Shown here: one piece after another, positions 1 through 7,785 of the stretch
Position numbering within the stretch: the stretch's first letter is position 1
How the letters are laid out: each line of letters begins with the position of its first letter
Assembly (NCBI GenBank): GCA_902596605.1
Contig: CACJUU010000005.1
Location: 1-64,000 of the forward strand
Source of the DNA: an uncultured Alphaproteobacteria bacterium
GTDB taxonomy: Bacteria > Pseudomonadota > Alphaproteobacteria > Rhodobacterales > Rhodobacteraceae
Direction: 5' to 3'
DNA length: 64,000 nt
The notes under the pieces: generated by a model
The model's input: only the letters and a program-made list of their open reading frames with translations
The model's database searches: none
Told to the model about the DNA's origin: nothing
Position numbers and translations under genes: made by a program

Positions 1-26
1 TAAAACCGACATTTAGGAAGGCTTTG

Positions 27-215
27 ATGCATATAGCAGTAGTTATTGGCATAATCGCTTTTTTGGGTGGGCTCGATTTTTTTAGAGGCATGTTTAATAA
101 TTATTATGCTGGATTATCAAAGCTTATGCTTTTGATCACAGGATTTGTTTATGTATATTTTTGCGTCCAAAGTTTCATATTTGTGCGACGAAAAAGAAAA
201 CTGCAGTCTAATTAA
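27..215 (+). CDS. Small hypothetical membrane protein
   Basis: A 62-residue protein with two hydrophobic stretches (about residues 3-17 and 34-52) separated by a short loop and ending in a basic tail rich in Arg and Lys, so probably a two-pass inner-membrane protein with its C-terminus in the cytoplasm. The ATG at 27 has an AGGAAGG-like ribosome binding site at 15-21; a TTG codon immediately before it is a less likely start. I do not recognise the family. It precedes the pseudoazurin gene by about 95 bases on the same strand, but that gap holds its own ribosome binding site and probable promoter, so co-transcription is not evident. Confidence 0.5.
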   Translation: MHIAVVIGIIAFLGGLDFFRGMFNNYYAGLSKLMLLITGFVYVYFCVQSFIFVRRKRKLQSN

Positions 216-310
216 AAATAATCTCCTTGGGTTTTTATATTTTTGGTTGACACCACTTAAATTTACTCCATGTTACAGCTTGTGGGTTACGTATTGTATA
301 GGAGGATAAT

Positions 311-751
311 ATGAGACTTTTTTCACTAACGGTAACATTGTTGGCTAGTTTTTTAGTATCTGCTGCTGCTATCGCAGCTGACATTGAAGTAAAAATGCTA
401 AATAAGGGCGAAGAAGGAAAAATGATATTCGAGCCTTCGTTTATAAAGGCCCAAGTAGGCGACAACATAGTTTTTTTACCGACGGATAAGGGGCATATGG
501 CTGCGTCCATTAAAGGACTAATCCCCGACGGGGCAAAAAAGTTCAAGAGTAAAATTAACAAGAAATTTAGTTATACAGTGGAAGTTGAAGGACTTTATGG
601 AATCCGTTGTACACCGCATTATGCGAATGGCATGGTGGCTTTAATACAAGTTGGAGACTCTGCAAATCCTACTGATTTTCTCAAAGGACAAAAAGTTCCA
701 AAAAAATCTAAAGAACGGCTCGAAAAATATTTGAGCCAAGTCGGTTCTTAA
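311..751 (+). CDS. Pseudoazurin (type 1 copper protein)
   Basis: Periplasmic blue-copper electron carrier. Residues 1-23 are a Sec signal peptide ending in AIAA; the mature part is a single cupredoxin domain of about 120 residues, the usual pseudoazurin size. All four type 1 copper ligands are visible: His62 (in KGHMA), then Cys100, His103 and Met108 in the C-terminal CTPHYANGM loop. Family members donate electrons to copper nitrite reductase, nitrous-oxide reductase or other periplasmic oxidoreductases; none of these is in the window, so the partner is unknown. A strong GGAGG ribosome binding site lies at 301-305. A TTGACA hexamer at 247-252 with a poor -10 about 16 bases later is a possible promoter. 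The gene converges on pcs with no gap. Confidence 0.92.
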   Translation: MRLFSLTVTLLASFLVSAAAIAADIEVKMLNKGEEGKMIFEPSFIKAQVGDNIVFLPTDKGHMAASIKGLIPDGAKKFKSKINKKFSYTVEVEGLYGIRCTPHYANGMVALIQVGDSANPTDFLKGQKVPKKSKERLEKYLSQVGS

Positions 752-1489
752 TTAAGTATTTTGTTTAAAGGATCTCCTTAGGGAGATCCATACAAAATAA
801 GCTGTGCTCAATAGCCATAGTCCAAAAATCATAGCGTGAAATTGGGGTAATAAGAAACTGTGTTTATGCAGTATCAGAAAAACTGCGCTCATGGACCATA
901 CTGCTACCATTATTATTGAAGAATTGCGTAGCTCTTTAACTCTGAATGGATGAATTATTTTTATCGGAATGAACGTCAATATTAAACATAAGCATATAGC
1001 AGCGAAATTAAACCACAGTGCGAAGTCTAAAATAAAAAGAAAGAACACCAGTAAATTCCAAAGCGCAGAAAAGCCTTTGAAATAATAATCTGTTGTTTTC
1101 ATATTCTTATCAGAAAACGTGTAACAACTAGCCAGCAAAATAGAAATGCAGGTTAAATGAACGAGATTATATGGTACCATTGAAAACCAATAAATCATCA
1201 ATACAGGAAGTATTGAGTAGTTAAACATATCTATAACATTGTCTAAAGTACTTCCATCTACTTCTGGAAGTGCCTCTTCCACGTTTACGTATCTGGCTAG
1301 AGTACCATCTACGCCGTCGATAACTAAAGCAAAACCCATAAATAAAAATGCAAAAGTTTGTTCACCATTTAATATCGCTAAAAGGCCTAGAAACCCAAAA
1401 ATTAGTCCTGACGCAGTAAAAATGTGAGCCGCCCATGCGAACGCTTTATTTATTTTTTTTGATTTAAAAACAATATCTTTTAATTTCAT
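752..1489 (-). CDS. pcs: Phosphatidylcholine synthase
   Basis: Integral-membrane enzyme that condenses CDP-diacylglycerol with choline to give phosphatidylcholine (the bacterial Pcs route, EC 2.7.8.24). The 245-residue length is typical. The CDP-alcohol phosphotransferase signature is clear near residues 58-88: DGVDGTLAR, followed after a spacer by DGSTLDNVID, supplying the conserved metal-binding aspartates. The rest is a series of hydrophobic helices. The N-terminal AWAAHIFTASG stretch is also characteristic of Pcs rather than of phosphatidylglycerolphosphate synthase. Presence of Pcs implies choline uptake elsewhere and phosphatidylcholine-containing membranes, common in Alphaproteobacteria. 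The last codons form part of a perfect hairpin (770-789). The gene is convergent with pseudoazurin. Confidence 0.9.
   Translation of the reverse strand: MKLKDIVFKSKKINKAFAWAAHIFTASGLIFGFLGLLAILNGEQTFAFLFMGFALVIDGVDGTLARYVNVEEALPEVDGSTLDNVIDMFNYSILPVLMIYWFSMVPYNLVHLTCISILLASCYTFSDKNMKTTDYYFKGFSALWNLLVFFLFILDFALWFNFAAICLCLILTFIPIKIIHPFRVKELRNSSIIMVAVWSMSAVFLILHKHSFLLPQFHAMIFGLWLLSTAYFVWISLRRSFKQNT
770..789 (+). terminator. Perfect hairpin between pseudoazurin and pcs
   Basis: GGATCTCC (770-777), loop TTAG, GGAGATCC (782-789): an uninterrupted 8-bp stem 19 bases after the pseudoazurin stop codon. It lies inside the final codons of the convergent pcs gene, so it can also form in that transcript. 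There is no strong T tract on the plus side (ATACAAAA follows), so intrinsic termination is plausible but not certain; it could instead protect the 3' end. Confidence 0.4.
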
Positions 1490-1536
1490 TCCTTAAAAAA
1501 TAAGTAAAAGTGGATATATGTCAAATAATTAGAAAG

Positions 1537-2790
1537 TTAGGATCTTTCCATTATTTCTGAAACCTGAAACCCGTCTTCCCTTAGAGCCTTAATGATAGAG
1601 GCAATATGTTCTACGCTTAACGCTTCGATAATAGCATCAATTTTTGCATTCTTAACTGGAACGTCATTAAACATTCTTTGGTGATAGATTTCGATAATGT
1701 TGCCCCCATACTTAGCAATTAAATTTGAAATTCTTGCTAACATTCCAGGCTCGTCAATTATATCGATCCGCACTTTTGTCATCCTTCCATCCATCAAGAG
1801 CTTTCGGTTTAATATGCTGGCAAATAGCCTAGCATCAATGTTACCTCCACAAATAACTGTTCCTACTTTTTTACTAGAAAATTTGTCTTTATTGTTCATT
1901 ATTGCCGCCACACCTGCAGCACCTGCTCCTTCAGCAATCACTCTCTCGTTTTCAAATAAAGAGCTAATTGCTTTTTCGAGCTCAAATTCGTTAATGAGCA
2001 AAATATCATCAACATGATCTTTTATTATCTCCGAAGTAATTTCCCCAGGCCTTTTTACAGCTATACCATCAGCCAAGGTGTCCCCCAAAATTGCAAGATC
2101 CTTTTTGTGAAGCACATTATACATAGAGGGAAATTTTTCAGTTTGCACTCCATATATTTTTATGTTGGGGTTTAAAGCCTTGGCCACGATTGATACGCCT
2201 GATATCAATCCACCCCCTCCAATAGGAATGACTAATAGGTCTAAATCTTTAATATCCTCCATAAACTCTAGTCCGAGGGTGCCCTGTCCAATTACAACGT
2301 TAGAATCGTCATATGGATGTATAAGGGTCAATTTTTTATCATTTGCCAATTCGGAAACATAAGCTTGAGACTCATTTAAAGTACGTCCTCTCAGGATAAC
2401 ATCTGCACCTAAACTTTTTGTTTTCATTACTTTGAATAAAGGAGCATGCTCTGGCATAACAATTGTCGCGTTAACACGTTCTTTTTTTGCCCACCATGCT
2501 ACAGCTTGGGCATGATTACCCGCAGACATAGCAATCACGCCCCTTTTTTTTTGTTCCTCTTTTAAACGTGTTATGGAAGTGTAAGCTCCTCTAACTTTGA
2601 AAGAAGATGTATATTGAAGGTTTTCTAGTTTAAGAAAAACCTCTCCATTTATTTCACTACTTAAATGCTGAGATCGAATAGTAGGTGTTCTAATTATATT
2701 ACCTATCAGTTCCATGCTAGCGCGCGTTATTGTGTCTATATTGATCTTCATTTTTCTCGTCAGAGCGTTTTCAAATTCTTTATTTACCAT
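1537..2790 (-). CDS. ilvA: Threonine dehydratase with C-terminal ACT domain
   Basis: PLP enzyme that deaminates threonine to 2-oxobutyrate and ammonia, the entry step to isoleucine. The PLP lysine is Lys65 in SFKVRGA, and the phosphate-binding glycine loop (PIGGGGLISG) is near residue 190. Residues about 340-417 form one ACT domain (RIDIIDEPGMLARIS...), the ligand-sensing module for feedback control. Length (417) matches the roughly 400-residue single-ACT form common in Alphaproteobacteria rather than the 510-residue E. coli IlvA with a double ACT-like domain. The first 13 residues are not conserved in the family as I know it, and Met14 (start at 2751) may be the real start; neither has a strong ribosome binding site. 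A catabolic TdcB-type role cannot be excluded. Confidence 0.88.
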   Translation of the reverse strand: MVNKEFENALTRKMKINIDTITRASMELIGNIIRTPTIRSQHLSSEINGEVFLKLENLQYTSSFKVRGAYTSITRLKEEQKKRGVIAMSAGNHAQAVAWWAKKERVNATIVMPEHAPLFKVMKTKSLGADVILRGRTLNESQAYVSELANDKKLTLIHPYDDSNVVIGQGTLGLEFMEDIKDLDLLVIPIGGGGLISGVSIVAKALNPNIKIYGVQTEKFPSMYNVLHKKDLAILGDTLADGIAVKRPGEITSEIIKDHVDDILLINEFELEKAISSLFENERVIAEGAGAAGVAAIMNNKDKFSSKKVGTVICGGNIDARLFASILNRKLLMDGRMTKVRIDIIDEPGMLARISNLIAKYGGNIIEIYHQRMFNDVPVKNAKIDAIIEALSVEHIASIIKALREDGFQVSEIMERS

Positions 2791-2814
2791 TTCAATCAGA
2801 AAATAAAGAAAAAT

Positions 2815-2849
2815 TATCTACGAAGATCATAATTATAATAGCGTAGATA
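2815..2849. promoter_or_regulatory. Inverted repeat in the ilvA-hpf divergent gap
   Basis: TATCTACG (2815-2822) and its exact complement CGTAGATA (2842-2849) flank a 19-base AT-rich spacer in the roughly 145-base gap between two divergent genes. It could be an operator shared by both or a hairpin in the hpf leader. No known site matches by eye. Confidence 0.3.
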
Positions 2850-2935
2850 TGGTGTAAGCCACCGTTTGATCATTAACAAAGGCTATTTTTTTTTATGAAT
2901 TGATATATAATAATATTAGGGAGTACGAATTAAAT

Positions 2936-3559
2936 TTGAATATAAAAATAGTTGGCAAAAATATTGAACTGGGAGAATCGTTTCAAGCGTACAGTAGTGT
3001 TAGGATTGGCGAAGTTCTAAATAAATATTCATATGACGCCGTTAGCACTCAAATAACTTTAGAAAAAAGAATTGGGAACTTTAAGGCTAAGTTAAAAGTA
3101 TATCTCAAAAACAAGATTGAATTAGATGCAACCGGTAGAGGAAAGGATGCAAATGCCAGTTATGAGGATGCCTTAGATCATATAGAAAAAAAACTGAGGC
3201 GTTATCATAGACGGATGAAAAGTCACAGGAATTTCGAAAGTAAACATATTTCATCAACTGATGAACCGTTAAGGATTTATCAAAGTGTTTTGAATTTAGA
3301 TGAAGATGAGATAGATGGTAATGATGGAGATAGTATGCCTGTGATTGCAGAATTATCTTATAAGATAGACGAAATGACAGTCGAACAAGCTGTTATTCGC
3401 CTAGAATTAGAAAATGAAAACTGCATATTTTTCAGAAATGCTTCGCATTCAGGATTAAACTTAGTTTACTATAGGAAGGATGGTAACATTGGTTGGATTG
3501 ATCCAAGGGGAAGTCGAGAGAAAACCATAACCAAAAACCACAACTCCTCGGACAGGTAG
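2936..3559 (+). CDS. hpf: Ribosome hibernation promoting factor, long form
   Basis: Binds the small ribosomal subunit in starved cells and drives formation of inactive 70S/100S ribosomes. The N-terminal S30AE domain (residues about 1-105) starts with the family pattern NIKIVGKNIELGESF and contains the basic helix IEKKLRRYHRRMKSH. After an acidic linker comes the second domain typical of long HPF (about 135-190), which dimerises ribosomes. I chose the TTG at 2936 because it has AGGGAG at 2918-2923 and reproduces the usual N-terminus; an upstream TTG at 2900 would add 12 residues that do not fit the family. In many Alphaproteobacteria hpf sits beside rpoN and ptsN; here it is followed by a small Sel1-type gene instead. 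Confidence 0.88.
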   Translation: MNIKIVGKNIELGESFQAYSSVRIGEVLNKYSYDAVSTQITLEKRIGNFKAKLKVYLKNKIELDATGRGKDANASYEDALDHIEKKLRRYHRRMKSHRNFESKHISSTDEPLRIYQSVLNLDEDEIDGNDGDSMPVIAELSYKIDEMTVEQAVIRLELENENCIFFRNASHSGLNLVYYRKDGNIGWIDPRGSREKTITKNHNSSDR

Positions 3560-3575
3560 TAAAAAAGAGTGCATC

Positions 3576-4022
3576 ATGAATGAGGAGGACATCATATCCC
3601 TTTTTTACGCAAAGAGTCATTTGGAAACTTATGAAGTATTATTTCCCCTAGCACAAAGAGGCAATAAATTTGCTACATATTTTATCGGTAATATGCTCAT
3701 TTCACCTATAGATCAGACTGTTGAGACAGACATTCTTGGAGGAGTAAGTTATTTAAAAATGTCTGCAAAAGCCGGTTATTTACCAGCACTTGAGTTTTTA
3801 GGGAATCTATATGCTTACAACGAAAAGGTAAAAAATGACTTAGTTGCTGCACATACTTTTTTTTATCTTGCAGCTTTGATCGATAATAAAGTTGATATAG
3901 GTTATCATTTAATGATTGAAGATGAGTTTGGCATTTCTGAGGCTAATATTAATAAATCTAAGGAACTGGCTGAAGCTTGTATGGCAGTTGGTCTAGAAAA
4001 CTGTGAATTACTTAAAGAATGA
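3576..4022 (+). CDS. Sel1-like repeat protein, small, cytoplasmic
   Basis: A 148-residue helical protein without a signal peptide. The segment about residues 53-78 (GGVSYLKMSAKAGYLPALEFLGNLY) is a recognisable Sel1/TPR-like repeat, and the flanking sequence (LFPLAQRGNKFATYFIGNML; AAHTFFYLAALID) reads as degenerate repeats on either side. Such proteins usually act as protein-protein scaffolds. It begins 16 bases after hpf with GAGTGCATC before the ATG, so it is probably in the same transcript. No specific function can be assigned. Confidence 0.65.
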   Translation: MNEEDIISLFYAKSHLETYEVLFPLAQRGNKFATYFIGNMLISPIDQTVETDILGGVSYLKMSAKAGYLPALEFLGNLYAYNEKVKNDLVAAHTFFYLAALIDNKVDIGYHLMIEDEFGISEANINKSKELAEACMAVGLENCELLKE

Positions 4023-4076
4023 GCAGATTACATTATATATTATGGCAAAACTGAAAGTTTTTAATAATCAACGAAT

Positions 4077-5231
4077 ATGAAAAGTTCAAAGAGAAGTATA
4101 ATAAACCCGTTCATTGTGATGGATATCATGGAAAGAGCTAATTCAATTGAGAAAAAAGGTAAAACAGTGGTTCATATGGAAGTTGGGCAGCCAGGAACCT
4201 CAGCGCCAGAAGCTGCCAAGGATTTCTTAAAGAAAGCTATGGAAGATAATACAATGGGTTATACAGTAGCTCTAGGCCTCCCTGATTTACGAAAAAAAAT
4301 TGCTAAATTATATGGTAATTGGTATGGACTGGACATCGATTGGAACAGGATTGTAATAACTAGTGGTTCATCGGCAGGTTTTATCCTTGCTTTTACCGCA
4401 CTCTTTGACAAGCTTGACAGAGTGGGGTTAGCTAATCCAGGCTATCCCAGTTATCGGCAAATTATGAAAACTCTCAATTTAGATCCGGTACTTATAAATA
4501 CTACTAAAAAAAATAAATTTCAACCAACTCCCAGTGATCTATGCCGTTACAATATTAATGGCCTATTAATTGCCTCACCAGGAAATCCTACCGGCTCTAT
4601 GATTGAGAGAGAGCCTTTAGAAGCTTTAGTGAATTATTGTGCAGATAGAAAGATCTCACTAATAAGTGATGAAATATACCACGGCATACAATATGATATG
4701 CAACCTTCAACTGTACTAGAGTTTAGTGATAACTGCTATATCATAAACTCATTTTCAAAATATTTTTCGATGACAGGCTGGAGAATAGGTTGGATTATTG
4801 TTCCTAAAGAACACATAAGGATAGTTGAAAGGATACAGCAAAATATGTTTATATGTGCTTCTCATGCAAGTCAAATTTTAGCAATTGGAGCGTTTGAGAG
4901 TAAAAAGGAATTAGAAAAAAACCTCATGACCTACAGAAAGAATAGAGAGAATTTATTAAACGCGTTACCTGAATTTGGTTTTAAAAATATAGCGCCGCCA
5001 GACGGCGCATTTTATTTATACATAGATATCAGTGAATTTTCGTCTGATAGCTATGATTTTGTAAAAAAAATGTTAGATGTTGGAGGGGTAGCTATAACAC
5101 CTGGGATAGATTTTGATCCAATAAATGGAAAGTCAAAGATTAGGTTATCTTATGCTAGGAGCACGCCCGAGATATTAAATGGTATAGAGAGAATTAAAAT
5201 ATTTATGAAAGAAAAGAAATATCTTCAATAA
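4077..5231 (+). CDS. Class I/II PLP-dependent aminotransferase
   Basis: Fold-type I aminotransferase of 384 residues. Visible hallmarks: SPGNPTGS near 168-174 (substrate and PLP contact), SDEIYHG at about 197-203 (Asp for the pyridine nitrogen, Tyr for O3'), the PLP lysine Lys228 in NSFSKYFSMTGWRIGW, and the carboxylate-binding Arg in RLSYARS near the C-terminus. It resembles the AspC-like group often annotated as aspartate or aromatic aminotransferase, but the substrate cannot be read from sequence. The SDR gene starts 28 bases downstream on the same strand, so the pair may be co-transcribed. Nothing unusual in length or motifs. Confidence 0.85.
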   Translation: MKSSKRSIINPFIVMDIMERANSIEKKGKTVVHMEVGQPGTSAPEAAKDFLKKAMEDNTMGYTVALGLPDLRKKIAKLYGNWYGLDIDWNRIVITSGSSAGFILAFTALFDKLDRVGLANPGYPSYRQIMKTLNLDPVLINTTKKNKFQPTPSDLCRYNINGLLIASPGNPTGSMIEREPLEALVNYCADRKISLISDEIYHGIQYDMQPSTVLEFSDNCYIINSFSKYFSMTGWRIGWIIVPKEHIRIVERIQQNMFICASHASQILAIGAFESKKELEKNLMTYRKNRENLLNALPEFGFKNIAPPDGAFYLYIDISEFSSDSYDFVKKMLDVGGVAITPGIDFDPINGKSKIRLSYARSTPEILNGIERIKIFMKEKKYLQ

Positions 5232-5258
5232 AAAAAAATGTAAATGATAGGATTGGTT

Positions 5259-6101
5259 ATGGTAAAAAGATTACTTGATAAAGTGGTTGTTATTACAGGA
5301 GCAACTAGCGGCATAGGGCTTGAAATAGCAAAATATTCAATTTCTCAGGGAGCTGAAGTGGTGATTTCTGGAAGGAGAGAAGATGAAGGAAAAAAAATAG
5401 TAATGGAGCTAGGAGAGAGGTGCCGATTTATCAAGTGTGATGTATTATATGAAGATCAGATCTGCGCACTTGTTGAAGAAGTATTTAGGCAATACGGAAA
5501 AATTGATGCTATGTTCAATAATGCGGGCGCACCAGATTTTGTAAGAAATATTGAAGATATTTCTTATGATAAAATAAAGCATAGTTTGGACCTTCTTCTT
5601 ACTAGTGTCATTATTGGGACAAGAGAAGTGACAAGAATTATGAGTAAGCAGAACAACGGCAGCATAGTGAACACAGCGAGTATTGCGGGCCATTGGGGAG
5701 GCTGTGGTGGTTCCGTTTATTCGGCAGCCAAAGCAGGGGTTATACATTTCAGCAAGGTTACCTCTCTTGAATTAGCGAAATATAATATAAGAGTTAACTC
5801 AATTTCTCCTGGAGCAATAATAACCGAAATATTTGGTGTTGGGCAAAAACTATCGGGTGAAAAGCTCTCTTTGAGTGATGATCATCTTAAATCAAGCGAA
5901 GCCTTTAATGATTTTCAACCAATATCCCGAGCAGGGTTACCAGAAGATATTGCTAACTTGGCTATATATCTTGCCAGTGATGAAAGTACATTTGTAACTG
6001 GCCAAGATTTTGTTGTAGATGGAGGCTTATTGGCTGGTAGGCCTCTCAATGTAGCAAGTGAGTCCTTTAAAAAGATTAATAGGTCTTTGAAATCGATTTA
6101 A
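5259..6101 (+). CDS. SDR family NAD(P)-dependent oxidoreductase
   Basis: Classical short-chain dehydrogenase of 280 residues. The cofactor motif TGATSGIG is at residues 13-20, the structural NNAG at 87-90, and the catalytic Ser141, Tyr154 and Lys158 (YSAAK) are all present; the C-terminal region has the usual FVTGQDFVVDGG. The ATG at 5259 is preferred over one at 5244 because AGGA lies at 5249-5252 and the N-terminus then starts directly at the first beta strand. It follows the aminotransferase by 28 bases and is likely in the same operon. An alcohol or 3-oxo substrate is expected, but which one is unknown. Confidence 0.85.
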   Translation: MVKRLLDKVVVITGATSGIGLEIAKYSISQGAEVVISGRREDEGKKIVMELGERCRFIKCDVLYEDQICALVEEVFRQYGKIDAMFNNAGAPDFVRNIEDISYDKIKHSLDLLLTSVIIGTREVTRIMSKQNNGSIVNTASIAGHWGGCGGSVYSAAKAGVIHFSKVTSLELAKYNIRVNSISPGAIITEIFGVGQKLSGEKLSLSDDHLKSSEAFNDFQPISRAGLPEDIANLAIYLASDESTFVTGQDFVVDGGLLAGRPLNVASESFKKINRSLKSI

Positions 6102-6126
6102 GTTTCATAGTAAGCCCGTTAGTTTT

Positions 6127-6549
6127 TTAACCAATAAGTTGGCTAAAGAGCAAAGGATTTTCTATTAAAAACATTGCGACCGCAGTAGCGCTTATCGCAG
6201 AACCAATCATAATGGCTCGATCGCCCCATTGCATACCTACATAAATCCATCCTATCGCGCTTATCAAGTAAGCTAACTGTCCAAAAAGGTATACTTCGGC
6301 AGAGATAAGAAATACACCCATAACTCCTAAAATCATAGAGCTCCACTTCACATACCAATCTCTTGTTCCTGTTGGAGTCAGGGGTTTAATATCATCGTAT
6401 TCTCCCTGTAATTCTTCAAGTTCTTGTGCAAGACGCTTTTTTTCTGCTGCTAATTCCATAGCCAGTCTTCCAGCCTTTGAGGTAATATTGTGCATCTTGC
6501 CAGATTCGGCTGCTTCACTCATTTCATCGTGCTTTATTTCTTTGACCAT
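6127..6549 (-). CDS. Hypothetical membrane protein with N-terminal coiled coil
   Basis: About 140 residues. The first third is hydrophilic and strongly helical with a heptad-like run (AMELAAEKKRLAQELEELQ), probably a short coiled coil; then GTRDWYVKW leads into two or three hydrophobic helices (about residues 70-135). The WYVKW...GW.Y.G..W.DRA pattern reminds me of small DUF6552-type membrane proteins of marine Alphaproteobacteria, but I am not sure of that match. A TTG at 6603 would extend the protein by 18 residues but has no ribosome binding site; the ATG at 6549 is my choice. It converges on the SDR gene. No function is assigned. Confidence 0.55.
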   Translation of the reverse strand: MVKEIKHDEMSEAAESGKMHNITSKAGRLAMELAAEKKRLAQELEELQGEYDDIKPLTPTGTRDWYVKWSSMILGVMGVFLISAEVYLFGQLAYLISAIGWIYVGMQWGDRAIMIGSAISATAVAMFLIENPLLFSQLIG

Positions 6550-6697
6550 ACTTCCAATCCAATCTAAATAGTGAATAACTACAAAAATTTTTCTCTTTTT
6601 CAAGTATTTATTTCAATGGTGCCTAAGTTTTAGGCATATAGGTTGAAGTTATTATTGAACAATGGTCTGGTAAAATATTTTCTTACTAATTCACAGG

Positions 6698-6722
6698 GTT
6701 TTCCACAGATTATATGGAAAAC
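6698..6722. promoter_or_regulatory. Inverted repeat in a divergent promoter region
   Basis: GTTTTCCA (6698-6705) and TGGAAAAC (6715-6722) are perfect complements separated by nine bases, in the gap between the minus-strand membrane-protein gene and the plus-strand Sel1 gene. Symmetry and spacing suit a dimeric regulator. The left arm overlaps TTTTCCACA, close to a DnaA-box consensus. No regulator is encoded nearby. Confidence 0.35.
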
Positions 6723-6808
6723 ATTCAATAAAAGACAAAATGAATACAATATGATTTAAATATATTTATCTATATAGCTGAAGGACCTCGCTACAGAGTA
6801 ATAAATTC

Positions 6809-7576
6809 ATGTCAACAATATTTGCTAAAATTGCCTTTTTAAAAATAACCAAGATCTTTTTATTCTTATGGCTTTATATGTACAGCGGGCTTACTCTAGC
6901 AGACTCTCCTAAAAGCTTAATAAGGGAAGGACTGACATTTTATGATAAAGGAAACTACGCTGATGCGTTGCATAGTTGGAAATCTGCCTCCGAAGTCGGC
7001 AGTAGAGAGGCTGATTTTCTTTTGGGCTTTTTGTATGATGGAGTTTTGCAGAATGATAAAGAAGCATTATCCTTTTTCCAAAAAGCAGCTTCTTCTGGTC
7101 ACATACAGGCTCAAATCAATGTTGGACTGAAGTACGAAAAGGGAGAGGGAACAAAGATTGATAAAGAAAAAGCTCTATATTGGTATTCACAAGCGGCATT
7201 TAATCAACACGATATTGCTCAATTTAGGCTCGCATCTTTATTACAAGAAGAATTTGGAAATTTTAAAGAAAGTCACTTCTGGTTTTCAAAATCAGCTCAA
7301 CTAGGAAATCCAGAGGCACACTTAGCGCTAGCTACAAATTTTATTTTAGGACGTGGCGTAGACAAAAACTTAATTCTTGCACACGTCAGTTGCAATTTGG
7401 CAACTTTACTTTCAAGAGATATTGGAAGTATTAGTAGAAGTATTCAGTTAAGAACTGAGCTAGAAACTAAGATGTCAGCAGATCAAATAAAGAGAGCTGA
7501 AAAGCTGTCGAGAAAATGTATTGAAAAAAAGTTTAAAGAGTGTATGAATTATTCGGAGTTGAAGATAAGGCAGTAG
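6809..7576 (+). CDS. Secreted Sel1-like repeat protein
   Basis: A 255-residue protein with an N-terminal hydrophobic segment (about residues 8-31, ending GLTLADS) that looks like a signal peptide. It is followed by at least four Sel1 repeats: ADALHSWKSASEVGSREADFLLGFLYD, EALSFFQKAASSG..AQINVGLKYEKGEG, and two further copies with the conserved A-x-x-W-Y and G-x-x-x-A spacings, up to about residue 185. The C-terminal part holds Cys pairs and a helical tail. Sel1 proteins in the periplasm usually act as adaptors. A putative lipoprotein gene starts 2 bases after its stop, so the two are almost certainly co-transcribed. Confidence 0.75.
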   Translation: MSTIFAKIAFLKITKIFLFLWLYMYSGLTLADSPKSLIREGLTFYDKGNYADALHSWKSASEVGSREADFLLGFLYDGVLQNDKEALSFFQKAASSGHIQAQINVGLKYEKGEGTKIDKEKALYWYSQAAFNQHDIAQFRLASLLQEEFGNFKESHFWFSKSAQLGNPEAHLALATNFILGRGVDKNLILAHVSCNLATLLSRDIGSISRSIQLRTELETKMSADQIKRAEKLSRKCIEKKFKECMNYSELKIRQ

Positions 7577-7577
7577 A

Positions 7578-7784
7578 ATGAAAAATATATTTTTTGGTTT
7601 GATCACATTAAGCTTAATAACATGTTGTTCTGGACCAAGTAAATTCAGTAGTCCCGCCGACTATTTTGGTGGAAATAGGGCAGCTGCTGTAGAAACGCAC
7701 TGCGCTAGAAAGGCTGGAGAGGGTAAGGATAACTTGATCTACAAACTATGCGAACAGTCATTTAAGACCCACTATGGAAACTAG
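7578..7784 (+). CDS. Small putative lipoprotein
   Basis: A 68-residue protein with a short basic N-terminus, a hydrophobic core and a lipobox-like LITC at residues 13-16, so Cys16 would be lipidated; a second Cys follows at once. The mature part is about 50 residues, starts with SGPSKFSSPADYFGG and holds two further cysteines that could form a disulfide. It begins 2 bases after the stop of the secreted Sel1-repeat gene, which suggests a joint envelope role. I do not recognise the family. It converges on the AEC transporter gene with 1 base between the stops. Confidence 0.55.
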   Translation: MKNIFFGLITLSLITCCSGPSKFSSPADYFGGNRAAAVETHCARKAGEGKDNLIYKLCEQSFKTHYGN

Positions 7785-7785
7785 T

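Noticed and set aside
6701-6709. TTTTCCACA as evidence for a replication origin
   Set aside because: Only one DnaA-box-like nonamer and none of the usual origin neighbours (dnaA, parAB, hemE, maf).
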